Assembly: GCA_022447205.1 (NCBI GenBank) | Contig: JAKVBQ010000017.1 | Location: 1-60,554, forward strand | Source: Phycisphaerales bacterium | GTDB taxonomy: Bacteria; Planctomycetota; Phycisphaerae; Phycisphaerales; SM1A02 | DNA length: 60,554 nt | Reading direction: 5' to 3' | Shown here: piece after piece, positions 26,572-34,747 of the stretch | Position numbering within the stretch: position 1 is the stretch's first letter | Layout: the number at the start of each line of letters is the position of its first letter | Translations under genes and position numbers: made by a program | Notes under the pieces: generated by a model | Database searches by the model: none | The model's input: the letters and a program-made list of their open reading frames with translations, nothing else | Told to the model about the DNA's origin: nothing

Positions 26572-28626
26572 TCAGTTGCCGGAAGGGACCCGGAAGAACT
26601 CTCCTGGGGAGAGTCCGGCGGGATAGGTCTGCACGTTTCCGACATCACGCTTGATCATCCGGATCCACGGGGAGACGCGGAGGAAGGTGTAGGGCTGCTC
26701 CTCGTGAACGACCGAGTGGAAGTCGTGCCAGACGAGCATGCGCTCGTCCCGGTCCATGCTGGTCCGGCCCTTGTCGACCAGGTCGCTCGCGGCCTGACTG
26801 TCCCACTGGATGAAGTTGTCACCCTGATCCTGGATCGAGGACCGGTGCCAGATCTGGCGGGGATCGGACTCGGGGGAGCTCGCACTCCAGGCCATGATCA
26901 TGGCATCGAAGTCCCGGCGCTTGAGCATGTCGGAATAGAAGGACCAGTCGACGACGCGAGGCACGCAGGTGATGCCGACTTCCTCGCATTGACTCACCAG
27001 GTAGCTGATGATCCGTTCGGAGGTCTCGCCACTGTTGGTGATGGTGAACTCGAACTTGAAGGGCGTTCCCTTGGAGAAGTACTCGTCATCCTTCTGGTAC
27101 TCGAGGATGCCATCACCATCAGCGTCCTCCCAACCGGCTTCCTTCAACAACGCACGAGCGCCATCGAGGTCGTACGGCCAGGGGGTGATTGCCGGGTTGG
27201 AAGACGGAGAAGAGGGGCTGTTCGGTCCGGTGGAGACGACGCCGACACCAGCCCAGATGTCACGAATCATGTCCTCGCGGTTCAAGGTCATGGTCATTGC
27301 ACGGCGAACACGCATGTCGTGGAAGGGCGTCCAGGGTCCATCGGCCGAACCCCCGCGACGACCGCACTGCCATCCGATGAAGGAATAGCCGGATCGCATG
27401 TTGACCCACTTGTAGATCGCGTTGTCGGCCAGGAAATCGGTGTCCGAACGAAGCTTGTCGTACTGGGTCGAGCTGGGGGTGAGCATGTCACCATCACCAT
27501 TTCGATAGCCCACCAGCGCGGCGGTGCTCTCCTTGATGACCTTGAATCGCATGCTCGAGAGCGGTGCCTTCTCCGCTCCCCAGTAGCGTTCATTCCGGAC
27601 GATCTGGATGTCCTCTCCCGGGGACCACTGATCGTCGGGGTTGATGATCTCGAGCCTGAAGGGTCCGGAACCCATGATCAGTCCGGTGGACTGGTTGATC
27701 GTCGACTCCTCGAGCTTGCTGTAGAAGTGCTTGGGGAGCACGTAGATTCCGAGGGTGTAGTCGAGGTTCGTGAAGACCGCCTTGTCAAAGGTGAATTCAA
27801 CGGTGTGCTCATCGATGATTTCGACGTCCTGGATCATCTCGAGGGTGGATCGTGATCGTTCCGCCTCGATTCGCTCGTTCTTGATGAAGTCCATGACTGT
27901 GTAGCGGACGTCCTCGGCGGTGACGGGGACACCATCGCTGAACCGCGCATCCGGATTGATGTGAACTCGGAGCCAGAGGCCGTCCGGATCGAACTGCCAG
28001 GCATCGGCAAGCACACCACGAGTCTCGAGGGTTTCCGAGTCGTATGCACCGAGTGATTGCATCACCTGGTCGATGACGCGTCGTCCATAGACATCACTCG
28101 AAAGGTACGGGGTGATTCGGGGCGGCTGGGCGCCGATGATCTCCGTGAACTCGCCGCCCTGCTCGAAGCCGGGAATGTCCCGGGGATTCGTGGCGAAGGA
28201 CCATGGCTCCTGCCAGGCGATCTCGACGCCGGGACGAGCCCAGCCGTCCTTGCTCGCGGACCCCGAGTCGGCGGGAGCCGTGGTGACCGGCGCATCGGTG
28301 CCGGATTCGGTCTCGGCATCGGTCGTGGAAGTCGTCACGGTTGGTGAACCGGACACCCCCATCCCCGACATGTTGATGTTGATGGGGCGAGTCGCGATCG
28401 CGTCACGGATGGCATTGAGCTCCGCACGCAGTTCGCTGACATCAGCTGACGAACTCCCCTGCTGCTGGGAGGCAACCGCACCCTCGAGTTCTCCGATCTT
28501 GGCGTCGACCGCCTGAAGCTTGGAGAAGACCCGATCGTTTCCATACATCCCGACGACGACGAGGACGCCGACAATCAGGAGCAGCACCAGGAGAACACCA
28601 TCTTTGAACCCGAATCGATTCTGCAT
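26572..28626 (-). CDS. Membrane-anchored oligopeptide-binding protein (OppA-like, SBP family 5)
   Basis: 684 residues from the ATG at 28626, which has GGAAGG just upstream. An upstream GTG at 28647 is the alternative. Instead of a cleavable signal, residues 9-30 form a single long hydrophobic anchor (GVLLVLLLIVGVLVVVGMYG), followed by a short coiled-coil stretch (FSKLQAVDAKIGELEG) and a Ser/Thr-rich linker. The binding-protein fold starts near 170. Motifs such as LRVHINPDARFSDGVPVTAEDV and the C-terminal domain are normal. It is thus tethered to the inner membrane, as in many Gram-negatives with enlarged periplasm. Confidence 0.9.
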   Translation of the reverse strand: MQNRFGFKDGVLLVLLLIVGVLVVVGMYGNDRVFSKLQAVDAKIGELEGAVASQQQGSSSADVSELRAELNAIRDAIATRPININMSGMGVSGSPTVTTSTTDAETESGTDAPVTTAPADSGSASKDGWARPGVEIAWQEPWSFATNPRDIPGFEQGGEFTEIIGAQPPRITPYLSSDVYGRRVIDQVMQSLGAYDSETLETRGVLADAWQFDPDGLWLRVHINPDARFSDGVPVTAEDVRYTVMDFIKNERIEAERSRSTLEMIQDVEIIDEHTVEFTFDKAVFTNLDYTLGIYVLPKHFYSKLEESTINQSTGLIMGSGPFRLEIINPDDQWSPGEDIQIVRNERYWGAEKAPLSSMRFKVIKESTAALVGYRNGDGDMLTPSSTQYDKLRSDTDFLADNAIYKWVNMRSGYSFIGWQCGRRGGSADGPWTPFHDMRVRRAMTMTLNREDMIRDIWAGVGVVSTGPNSPSSPSSNPAITPWPYDLDGARALLKEAGWEDADGDGILEYQKDDEYFSKGTPFKFEFTITNSGETSERIISYLVSQCEEVGITCVPRVVDWSFYSDMLKRRDFDAMIMAWSASSPESDPRQIWHRSSIQDQGDNFIQWDSQAASDLVDKGRTSMDRDERMLVWHDFHSVVHEEQPYTFLRVSPWIRMIKRDVGNVQTYPAGLSPGEFFRVPSGN

Positions 28627-28692
28627 TTCGCCTTCCAGACCGGCCACCAGGACCGTTCTTGACCATGAGATCGTCGTGACAGAGGGAACAGG

Positions 28693-29694
28693 CTACGTTC
28701 TCACACGAACGGGATCAAACCGTTCCTTGAGGTGGTCACCCACGAAGTTCAGGGCCAGGAGGGTCGCTCCGATGAGCACACAAGGCCAGAGAAGCAGCCA
28801 CCAGCGACTCTCGACGGTGTTGAGCTCGCTCAGCCCCCCCGAAGCGAGGTTCCCCCAGCTGGGCAGTGGATCCTGGACCCCTATCCCCAGAAAGCTCAGG
28901 AAACTCTCAGAGAGGATCGCCGCAGGGACCGCCAGGGTCGCATAGACAATGATCGGGCCCATCAGATTCGGGAGGAGGTGGCGCAGGAACTGGCGCCGAG
29001 CGGGGACCCCTCCGGCCCGTGCGGCTTCCATGAACGGCTGTTCCCGCAGGCTGAGGACCTGCCCCCGGATCACCCTGGCCATGGCCAGCCAGCTGACCCC
29101 CCCGATTGCCACCAGAAGCGTCAGAACATTCAGAAAATGACGAAGACCGGAGCCCGGCTCCAGGCCACCACGAGCCATGAGGCCTTCGACTGCGACCGCC
29201 AGCAGGACGACGAGGAGGATGTAGGGCAGGCCGAACAGGATGTCGATGAGACGCATCAAGGCGGCGTCGACACGCCCCCCCTTCCATCCGGCAAGCGCTC
29301 CGTACAGGGTGCCGATGAGGACGGCGATCAGTGCCGAGGACAGTCCGATCGCGAGACTGATCCCTCCACCGGCCAGGCAGCGGGCGAAGAAATCGCGGCC
29401 CATGCGATCGGTCCCCATGAGCCGACCGGGAACATAGGCGCCGCTCCTTCGCAGTTCATCGATCCTTGCCAGGACGGACGGACTCGTGCTCCACCAAGAC
29501 GGGGGGAGCAATGCAAGATCAAGATTCTGGGCCTCGTACCGGCTGCGCTGGTTCCCGTCGGCATCAACCGTCGAAAATGCCCAGGGCGCACCCAGCACGC
29601 ATGCTCCTCCGATCAAGGCAAGGAGGATCAGGCCGAACCAACCTGGTCCGACTCGACGCATGGCGGGCCTGTGGTCCACGGCATGACTGCTCAT
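28693..29694 (-). CDS. Second OppC-like peptide transporter permease
   Basis: 333 residues of standard OppC size, with start at 29694 (AGG a few bases upstream). Helix 1 is FGLILLALIGGACVLGAPWAF. GTDRMGRDFFARCLAGG near 110-126 and the coupling loop FMEAARAGGVPARRQFLRHLLP are canonical. SFLGIGVQDPLPSWGNLAS closes the core. It comes 66 bases before the OppA gene, so the operon appears to encode two OppC-type subunits (this one and the enlarged one) and one OppB. The pair might be used alternatively. Confidence 0.9.
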   Translation of the reverse strand: MSSHAVDHRPAMRRVGPGWFGLILLALIGGACVLGAPWAFSTVDADGNQRSRYEAQNLDLALLPPSWWSTSPSVLARIDELRRSGAYVPGRLMGTDRMGRDFFARCLAGGGISLAIGLSSALIAVLIGTLYGALAGWKGGRVDAALMRLIDILFGLPYILLVVLLAVAVEGLMARGGLEPGSGLRHFLNVLTLLVAIGGVSWLAMARVIRGQVLSLREQPFMEAARAGGVPARRQFLRHLLPNLMGPIIVYATLAVPAAILSESFLSFLGIGVQDPLPSWGNLASGGLSELNTVESRWWLLLWPCVLIGATLLALNFVGDHLKERFDPVRVRT

Positions 29695-29749
29695 GAACCT
29701 GATCCTAGTCGAGTTGAGGATGGAGCTGGTGACCGCGGAGCGATCGAGA

Positions 29750-30640
29750 TCAAAGACCGGAGCCTGCAACCGACGTCCTGTCGGTGACGGGAGACGGATC
29801 AGCGGGCGCGGGTCGATCCGAGCGTGATCCCGCGTCGACCGAGGGGCCCTGCCCCACCGTCGTCTCCTCCTCGACAGGAGACGGCTCGACCGGGGCGGCG
29901 ATCACCCGTTCGACAAGCTGTTGGGCTCGTTGGACACGTTCGGTGGCCTCAAGCAGGAGCTCGCGACGCAGCTCCTCGAGCGCATCGGCCATTGCGGCCA
30001 GTTCCTCGCCACGGACACGCATCTGGAGATCGATCTGCTCCTGTGCCTTCTCCTGGATGTCGGTGAGGAGCCTCACGACATCCTCGGAGCGTTGTTCCGC
30101 AAGCGCGAGGCGGTAGGCGATGCCGAGTTCCTGCAGGCGCTGCCGCGTGCGAATCTCCTTGATCCTCAGGGTATAGAGTCCGGGATTCTGCTTTCGAAGC
30201 TCGACCAGCTGCCAGAGTCGACGACCGTAGTTGCTGATCGCCTTGCGGAACGCCTCTTCATCCTGCTCACCCAGCTCGTCGAGCGTCTTGCCCCAATCAG
30301 GGTTCAGCTCCTTGACGACCTCCATGAACAGTTCGATGTCCGCCTGGGACGGGTTTCTCCAGCGCCCGAGAGGACGTCCTGTTCCGGAACGATCCCTGGC
30401 TCGCTGGCCCAGGACTCCCTGTCGATCCCCGCGTTCCGGATCACGATTCGATCGAGGCATCTCCTCCGACCCTGCTTCGGGGTCGGTCGCACGATCGACC
30501 TCTTGGGAGGAATCGACCGCATCCTGCTGGATCGCGTTCGTGGCTGCCGTCAACATCGCGGCGCAGATGACCATGAAGCACAGCCCCGCACATGGAAGGG
30601 CTCGTTTGTGTCGACGGTTGTGAGGCTCCATGTCGTCCAT
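29750..30640 (-). CDS. Secreted coiled-coil protein of unknown function
   Basis: 296 residues; an in-frame ATG at 30631 is an equally plausible start. Residues 12-35 are hydrophobic (ALPCAGLCFMVICAAML), a signal peptide or anchor. A charged, Arg-rich linker follows, then a long helical region at about 100-250 with heptad-like Glu/Leu/Arg spacing (LADIQ-like and EELRRELLLEATERVQ). The C-terminus is Pro/Ser-rich. It is third in a sigma factor / anti-sigma gene row on the minus strand and may be a regulated output or a sensor of that system. No known family recognised. Confidence 0.75.
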   Translation of the reverse strand: MDDMEPHNRRHKRALPCAGLCFMVICAAMLTAATNAIQQDAVDSSQEVDRATDPEAGSEEMPRSNRDPERGDRQGVLGQRARDRSGTGRPLGRWRNPSQADIELFMEVVKELNPDWGKTLDELGEQDEEAFRKAISNYGRRLWQLVELRKQNPGLYTLRIKEIRTRQRLQELGIAYRLALAEQRSEDVVRLLTDIQEKAQEQIDLQMRVRGEELAAMADALEELRRELLLEATERVQRAQQLVERVIAAPVEPSPVEEETTVGQGPSVDAGSRSDRPAPADPSPVTDRTSVAGSGL

Positions 30641-30694
30641 GCCTTGATGATGAGGTCAACGATCAGGAAGGAAAGCGGGCCGCCGGAGATCTGA

Positions 30695-31258
30695 CTATCG
30701 GCGAAGCTCCACCTCGATCAGGGATATCTCTGCAAGATAGTCGTCAAAGCCCACGCCGGTCGTTCCGAGGATGGGCGCGAAGGCTGCACCCACGGCATCA
30801 GCCCCCTGGAGATCCTCGACCTGTCGGATCTGGCCGTTCTCCCCCGCTTCGAGGAGAGCCACCAACACGGTGTCGGACTCCGTCGGCAGGGAGAAGCCAT
30901 CGAGAGGCGGAAGTTCGTTCGATTCGGGTGCAACCGCGACCATGCCGCGTTCAACGGTCGTGGCAACGTCATTGGAGTTCATGAACATCCGGGCCGCGAC
31001 TGCAAACGCAAGCAATGCACACGCCGCCAGCGCGACTCGGCCCCAGACCCAGCCGGGCCGGTCCTGGATCGAATACGTGGCAGGGACGGGCAGGTGCTCG
31101 GTCGACGCCTCATGGACGCGATCAACCAGGCCTGCGCGATCGCGAAAAGCATGACCGCGTGCGTCAAGACGACCAGCAAGATCACGCAACCCGGCATCAA
31201 GCCGAAACTCATCAGCATCGTGATCGGGCAGTTGGGGGTTCTTATCGGCGTCGGTCAT
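30695..31258 (-). CDS. Probable anti-sigma factor, single-pass membrane protein
   Basis: 187 residues from the ATG at 31258; a TTG at 31297 would add 13 residues and no clear RBS decides. The N-terminal 70 residues are acidic and soluble. One transmembrane helix follows (VALAACALLAFAVAARMFM, near 75-93), then a periplasmic domain of about 95 residues. There is no obvious zinc-binding HxxxCxxC motif. It starts 130 bases downstream of an ECF sigma factor gene on the same strand, and this order and topology are the basis for the anti-sigma call. Confidence 0.6.
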   Translation of the reverse strand: MTDADKNPQLPDHDADEFRLDAGLRDLAGRLDARGHAFRDRAGLVDRVHEASTEHLPVPATYSIQDRPGWVWGRVALAACALLAFAVAARMFMNSNDVATTVERGMVAVAPESNELPPLDGFSLPTESDTVLVALLEAGENGQIRQVEDLQGADAVGAAFAPILGTTGVGFDDYLAEISLIEVELRR

Positions 31259-31387
31259 GGACTGGACCCAGACATCGAAACGAGGTTGAGCGGCCAAAAA
31301 GCGGCTTCATGAGGTCCTGAGACGGATTTGAACCGCCATCAAGGGCCTTCCACGGGTATGGAACGCAGGATCGGAAGCCGGATTGCA

Positions 31388-31999
31388 TCAAACTCCGCCC
31401 TTTCTGGAGATCTTGGGGTCCGGCTGGAGCGCCTCCTTGAGCTTCTTCAGGGCACGGTGGTGTCGCGCAAGAAGCGTACCGACCGGCTCCTCAAGGAATT
31501 CGCTGATCTGTCGGAAGCTCATACCCCCGACGTGTCGGAGATCGATGATCTGACGATCCGCCTCCGAGAGCTCGGCAAGTGCAGCGTCAAGGGCTTGGAG
31601 CTCGACCGGCTCCAAGCTCGACTCAGCTGCTGTCTCGCCACCACCAAGGCCGACCAGGGACGCCTCCTCCATCGGCGTGGCCTGCCTCTTTCGACGTCGC
31701 ATCTCATCTCGAAGACGATTCATGGCGATTCGAAAGACCCAGGCATCGAATCGACCGAACTCCTTGTAACCACTGATTTTCTGGGCAACCGTGCAGAACG
31801 CGGACTGGACGATCTCTTCAGCGAGCTCCGGATCCCCACACTGGGCACGGATCAGTCCGAAGACGCGAGGCGCGTAGGCATCGACAATGACCCGCCAGGC
31901 CACTTGATCCCCCTCCGCAGCGGCTGCCAGGGTCTCTGCAAGGCTTTCTGGCGTCGGGGTGTCCATGGGGTGCTCGGTGTGACAACGGGCCTTCGACAT
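31388..31999 (-). CDS. RNA polymerase sigma factor, ECF/sigma-70 family
   Basis: 203 residues. Region 2 spans about 38-103 (VFGLIRAQCGDPELAEEIVQ, then FDAWVFRIAMNRLRDEMRRR, the -10 recognition helix). Region 4 spans about 140-190 (LSEADRQIIDLRHVGGMSFRQISEFL, then GTLLARHHRALKKLKE, the helix-turn-helix for -35). The linker is Gly/Ala/Glu-rich, and no region 1 or 3 is present, as expected for ECF factors. An alternative start at 31966 (MDTPTPES) is possible. Followed by the putative anti-sigma gene, so these two likely form a regulatory pair. Confidence 0.9.
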   Translation of the reverse strand: MSKARCHTEHPMDTPTPESLAETLAAAAEGDQVAWRVIVDAYAPRVFGLIRAQCGDPELAEEIVQSAFCTVAQKISGYKEFGRFDAWVFRIAMNRLRDEMRRRKRQATPMEEASLVGLGGGETAAESSLEPVELQALDAALAELSEADRQIIDLRHVGGMSFRQISEFLEEPVGTLLARHHRALKKLKEALQPDPKISRKGGV

Positions 32000-32079
32000 G
32001 AAGGTCTACCCGCTCTCTCATCGGCCGGGTGCGCTTTCGGGCAACACGAACAGGAGCCGTTGCTCCCGGAGAAGCCGCC

Positions 32080-33561
32080 TCAGGTCGGCAGGCCGCCGTG
32101 GTCAGGCTCGGAGGGCGAGGTCGGCACCCGCTGGAGCCGGGTTTCCACACCATCATCAGGGTGCCTCATGCCGCTGGAATCCCTGTAGCGAGTCGAGGCC
32201 GCATCCCAGGTCAGGTGGACGGTGCCGGTCGGACCGTTGCGCTGCTTTGCAATGATGATCTCACCCACGCCGACCTTGTCAGGATTCGCGATGCCCCAGT
32301 CCGGGTCATCGCGGTGGTAGTACTCCTCCCGGTGCAGCATCATCACCACGTCGGCATCCTGCTCGATCGAACCTGACTCACGCAGGTCACTCATGCGCGG
32401 ACGGTGACCTTCACGCTGCTCTGCAGCACGATTCAACTGACTGAGGCAGATCACGGGAATACCCAGTTCACGTGCCATGGCCTTGACGCCACGACTCATC
32501 TCCGCGACCTCCAACTGTCGACTCTCGGTCCGTGATCCGGAGTGCATGAGCTGGAGGTAGTCCACCACGACGGCCTGGATGTCGAAACGCTCCTTCATCC
32601 GGCGAGCCTTCGAACGAAGCTGCAGGAGCGAAAGTCCGGGGGTGTCGTCGATGTACAGCGGCGCGGCATTCAGCTCATCGCACGCAGCGTAGATGCGGCG
32701 GTAGTCCTCCTTCTGCAGCATGTTTCGCCGCAGACGCTGCGAATCGATGCCGCCACGAGCGCAGATCAGGCGTTGAACGAGCTGCTGACGCCCCATTTCA
32801 AGCGAGAAGATCGCTGCGGGGTGACCGTTCATGGCCATGTGCTCGATGATGTTCAGGGCGACCGCGGTCTTGCCCATCGATGGTCGTGCAGCAAGGATGA
32901 TCAGCTCGCCAGGCTGGAGTCCGTTGGTGAGGTCGTCAAGATCACTGAATCCGCTTGGAAGACCGGTGAGTGCTCGCCCCTCGTTCTCCTCGAGCGTTCT
33001 CATGACCTCCTCAAGCAACTCCCCGAGCTGCTGTGCAGAGGAATGCTCTCGCTTCTGGGCGATCCTGAAGATCCGCTTCTCAGCCTCCTCCAGGATGATC
33101 TGGGCTTCCTCCGGACTCGTATGGGCCTCATGGAGGGTCGCCCCTGCCGCTTCGATCAGTTCACGAAGCGTCGCCTTCTCACGGACCAGGCGAGCGTAGT
33201 GCGGGGCGTTGGACGCGCTGGGAACACTCTCCGCGAGCTCCGCGATGTACTCGATGCCCCCGACTTCCTCGAGGATGTCCCGGTCCACGAGATGTTGTGC
33301 AAGTTGCTCGACGTCAAGCGCACCATGCTTGTCGTAGAGATCGATCATGGCATCGAAGATCGCACCATGTGCGGGACGATAGAGATCGCCTCCGGACGAG
33401 ACGATGCCGATGACGTCAGGGATGACCTTGTGGTCCCAGAGCATCGCACCGAGGAGGCTCATCTCCGCACCGGGTGCGTGGGGTGGGAGAGCCTCGAACA
33501 GACGCGTCAGGTCGCGCGATCCGAGTTCGGTCGAAGCAGTTGTCTCGGTACGATCACTCAT
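32080..33561 (-). CDS. dnaB: Replicative DNA helicase
   Basis: 493 residues. Hexameric helicase that unwinds the fork and recruits primase. The start at 33561 follows GGA and gives a sensible N-terminus; an upstream in-frame extension lacks support. The N-terminal collar domain has PHAPGAEMSLLGAMLWD near 25-41. The RecA-like domain has Walker A ILAARPSMGKTA near 220-231, LEMGRQQLVQRL, Walker B VVVDYLQLM and the arginine-finger region RAAEQREGHRPRMSDLRESG. The last 25 residues are a poorly conserved tail. It has no intein. The HU gene precedes it on the same strand. Confidence 0.95.
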   Translation of the reverse strand: MSDRTETTASTELGSRDLTRLFEALPPHAPGAEMSLLGAMLWDHKVIPDVIGIVSSGGDLYRPAHGAIFDAMIDLYDKHGALDVEQLAQHLVDRDILEEVGGIEYIAELAESVPSASNAPHYARLVREKATLRELIEAAGATLHEAHTSPEEAQIILEEAEKRIFRIAQKREHSSAQQLGELLEEVMRTLEENEGRALTGLPSGFSDLDDLTNGLQPGELIILAARPSMGKTAVALNIIEHMAMNGHPAAIFSLEMGRQQLVQRLICARGGIDSQRLRRNMLQKEDYRRIYAACDELNAAPLYIDDTPGLSLLQLRSKARRMKERFDIQAVVVDYLQLMHSGSRTESRQLEVAEMSRGVKAMARELGIPVICLSQLNRAAEQREGHRPRMSDLRESGSIEQDADVVMMLHREEYYHRDDPDWGIANPDKVGVGEIIIAKQRNGPTGTVHLTWDAASTRYRDSSGMRHPDDGVETRLQRVPTSPSEPDHGGLPT

Positions 33562-33681
33562 GGTCCATCCATGAGACCACGGAAAAGCCCCGGTCTGACA
33601 TGTTTGACAGGTCATCCACGCAAAGTTTGGGAATCAATCAGCCCGAGAGCTCGGTGGCCAGGAGGTCCTGATGGCGGCCGT

Positions 33682-34011
33682 TCAGTCGACGAGGACCTCA
33701 CCGGCCATGACAGGAGCAGCCTCTTCCTGGTGCTCGAGAGTCTCGCGCATCAGGCGGCCGACCTTGAACTTCACGGTCTTCCGGGCCGGAACCTGGACCC
33801 GCTCGAGGGTCTTCGGGTTCTGGGCGACGCGAGGCGCACGCTCCTTGATTTCAAAGACACCGAAGTCTCTGAATTCGAGTCGGTTTCCACGTCCGAGTTC
33901 ATCGATGACCTGATCAAGGAACGCTTGAACGGTTCGCTTGACATCGGCTCTTCTCTGCTGAGTGGAGTCTGCGATTCGGTCGATCAGGTCTTTTTTAGTC
34001 GTCGTAGGCAT
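33682..34011 (-). CDS. HU/IHF family DNA-binding protein
   Basis: 109 residues. Small dimeric nucleoid protein that bends DNA. The start at 34011 has AAGGGG upstream. TKKDLIDRIADSTQQ, a dimerisation helix, and the DNA-binding arm GRGNRLEFRDFGVFEIKERAPRVAQNPKTLERVQVPAR fit the family; the intercalating Pro of the beta arm is the one before KT. The C-terminus is acidic (EHQEEAAPVMAGEVLVD), longer than in E. coli HU. Located 120 bases upstream of dnaB. Confidence 0.93.
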   Translation of the reverse strand: MPTTTKKDLIDRIADSTQQRRADVKRTVQAFLDQVIDELGRGNRLEFRDFGVFEIKERAPRVAQNPKTLERVQVPARKTVKFKVGRLMRETLEHQEEAAPVMAGEVLVD

Positions 34012-34159
34012 GCGGGCCCCTTTGCTGCAAGCTCCATGAAGGAGCCATAAGGAGAAACGATGCGTTCGACTTGCTAAATGGCATAGGCCCACATCTGACG
34101 GGGTCCCCCCTGAACTCCGCTGCTTAGCCTTCCAGCGTATCAGTCAAACGCCCGAGACG

Positions 34160-34189
34160 AGTATCGGCAGGGGACCACATCGGTGTCAA
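34160..34189 (-). promoter_or_regulatory. Candidate promoter of the HU gene
   Basis: On the minus strand TTGACA (34184-34189) is followed after 18 bases by GATACT (34160-34165). The -35 is a perfect consensus and the -10 matches at four positions. It predicts a start near 34153 and a leader of about 140 bases, which contains an inverted repeat near 34031-34045. Confidence 0.5.
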
Positions 34190-34218
34190 CCCTTGACTGG
34201 AAACTCTAAGGCCAAGAT

Positions 34219-34590
34219 TTACCGGTCGATGCGGGTTATCGAACGTGTGGTGTCGGCGTAACTGTTGGACGGCCGGCCACGATTTGAATACTGACGATCC
34301 CTGATCGATCGTTCATATCCAGACGCCAATCGCTCGATCACGGGGGCATGGGCACCCACCCTGGCATCCCGGCGGCCCATGAAGACCCCGAATTCCGAGC
34401 CTGAAACAGGGATCTGGGCGATCTGGGCCACTGCTCGCGCCTGCAAGGTGGGGAGAACGAGGCTGTGGTCGGAGGCCACGGGACCGACCATGTCGGGGGA
34501 GACGGACGCGTTCGAACGGTGGGCACACCCCGGAAAAACAAGGGCCAAACCACAAAGAAGGGGCACCAATTCCAAGCATCCAAATCTCAT
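34219..34590 (-). CDS. Small putative lipoprotein
   Basis: 123 residues, with GGAG upstream of the start. The N-terminal hydrophobic segment (LVPLLCGLALVFPGC) ends in Cys22. The -3 residue is Phe and -2 is Pro, so this is a poor lipobox and lipidation is uncertain. The mature part is basic, rich in Arg and Ser, with no family I recognise. It lies upstream of the HU gene on the same strand, separated by the candidate HU promoter. Confidence 0.55.
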   Translation of the reverse strand: MRFGCLELVPLLCGLALVFPGCAHRSNASVSPDMVGPVASDHSLVLPTLQARAVAQIAQIPVSGSEFGVFMGRRDARVGAHAPVIERLASGYERSIRDRQYSNRGRPSNSYADTTRSITRIDR

Positions 34591-34723
34591 GATTTACTCC
34601 ATCGAAGGGGGCACCCGGACCTGACACCAGGGTCGAACTCCCGCATGGAAAGGGTGCCACAGGAGGGCGCGACGTCCAGCGGCAAGATGAAGAACCGGGG
34701 TTGGAATCGCTCGAAAGAGTCCG

Positions 34724-34747
34724 AAAAAAGGGCTCAGGCCTCGGAGC
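34724..34747 (-). terminator. Weak intrinsic terminator at the end of hldE
   Basis: On the minus strand GCTC (34744-34747) pairs with GAGC (34732-34735) around CGAGGCCT, then CC and six T residues (34724-34729). The stem is short and overlaps the stop codon. The T-run makes a termination role plausible. Confidence 0.4.
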
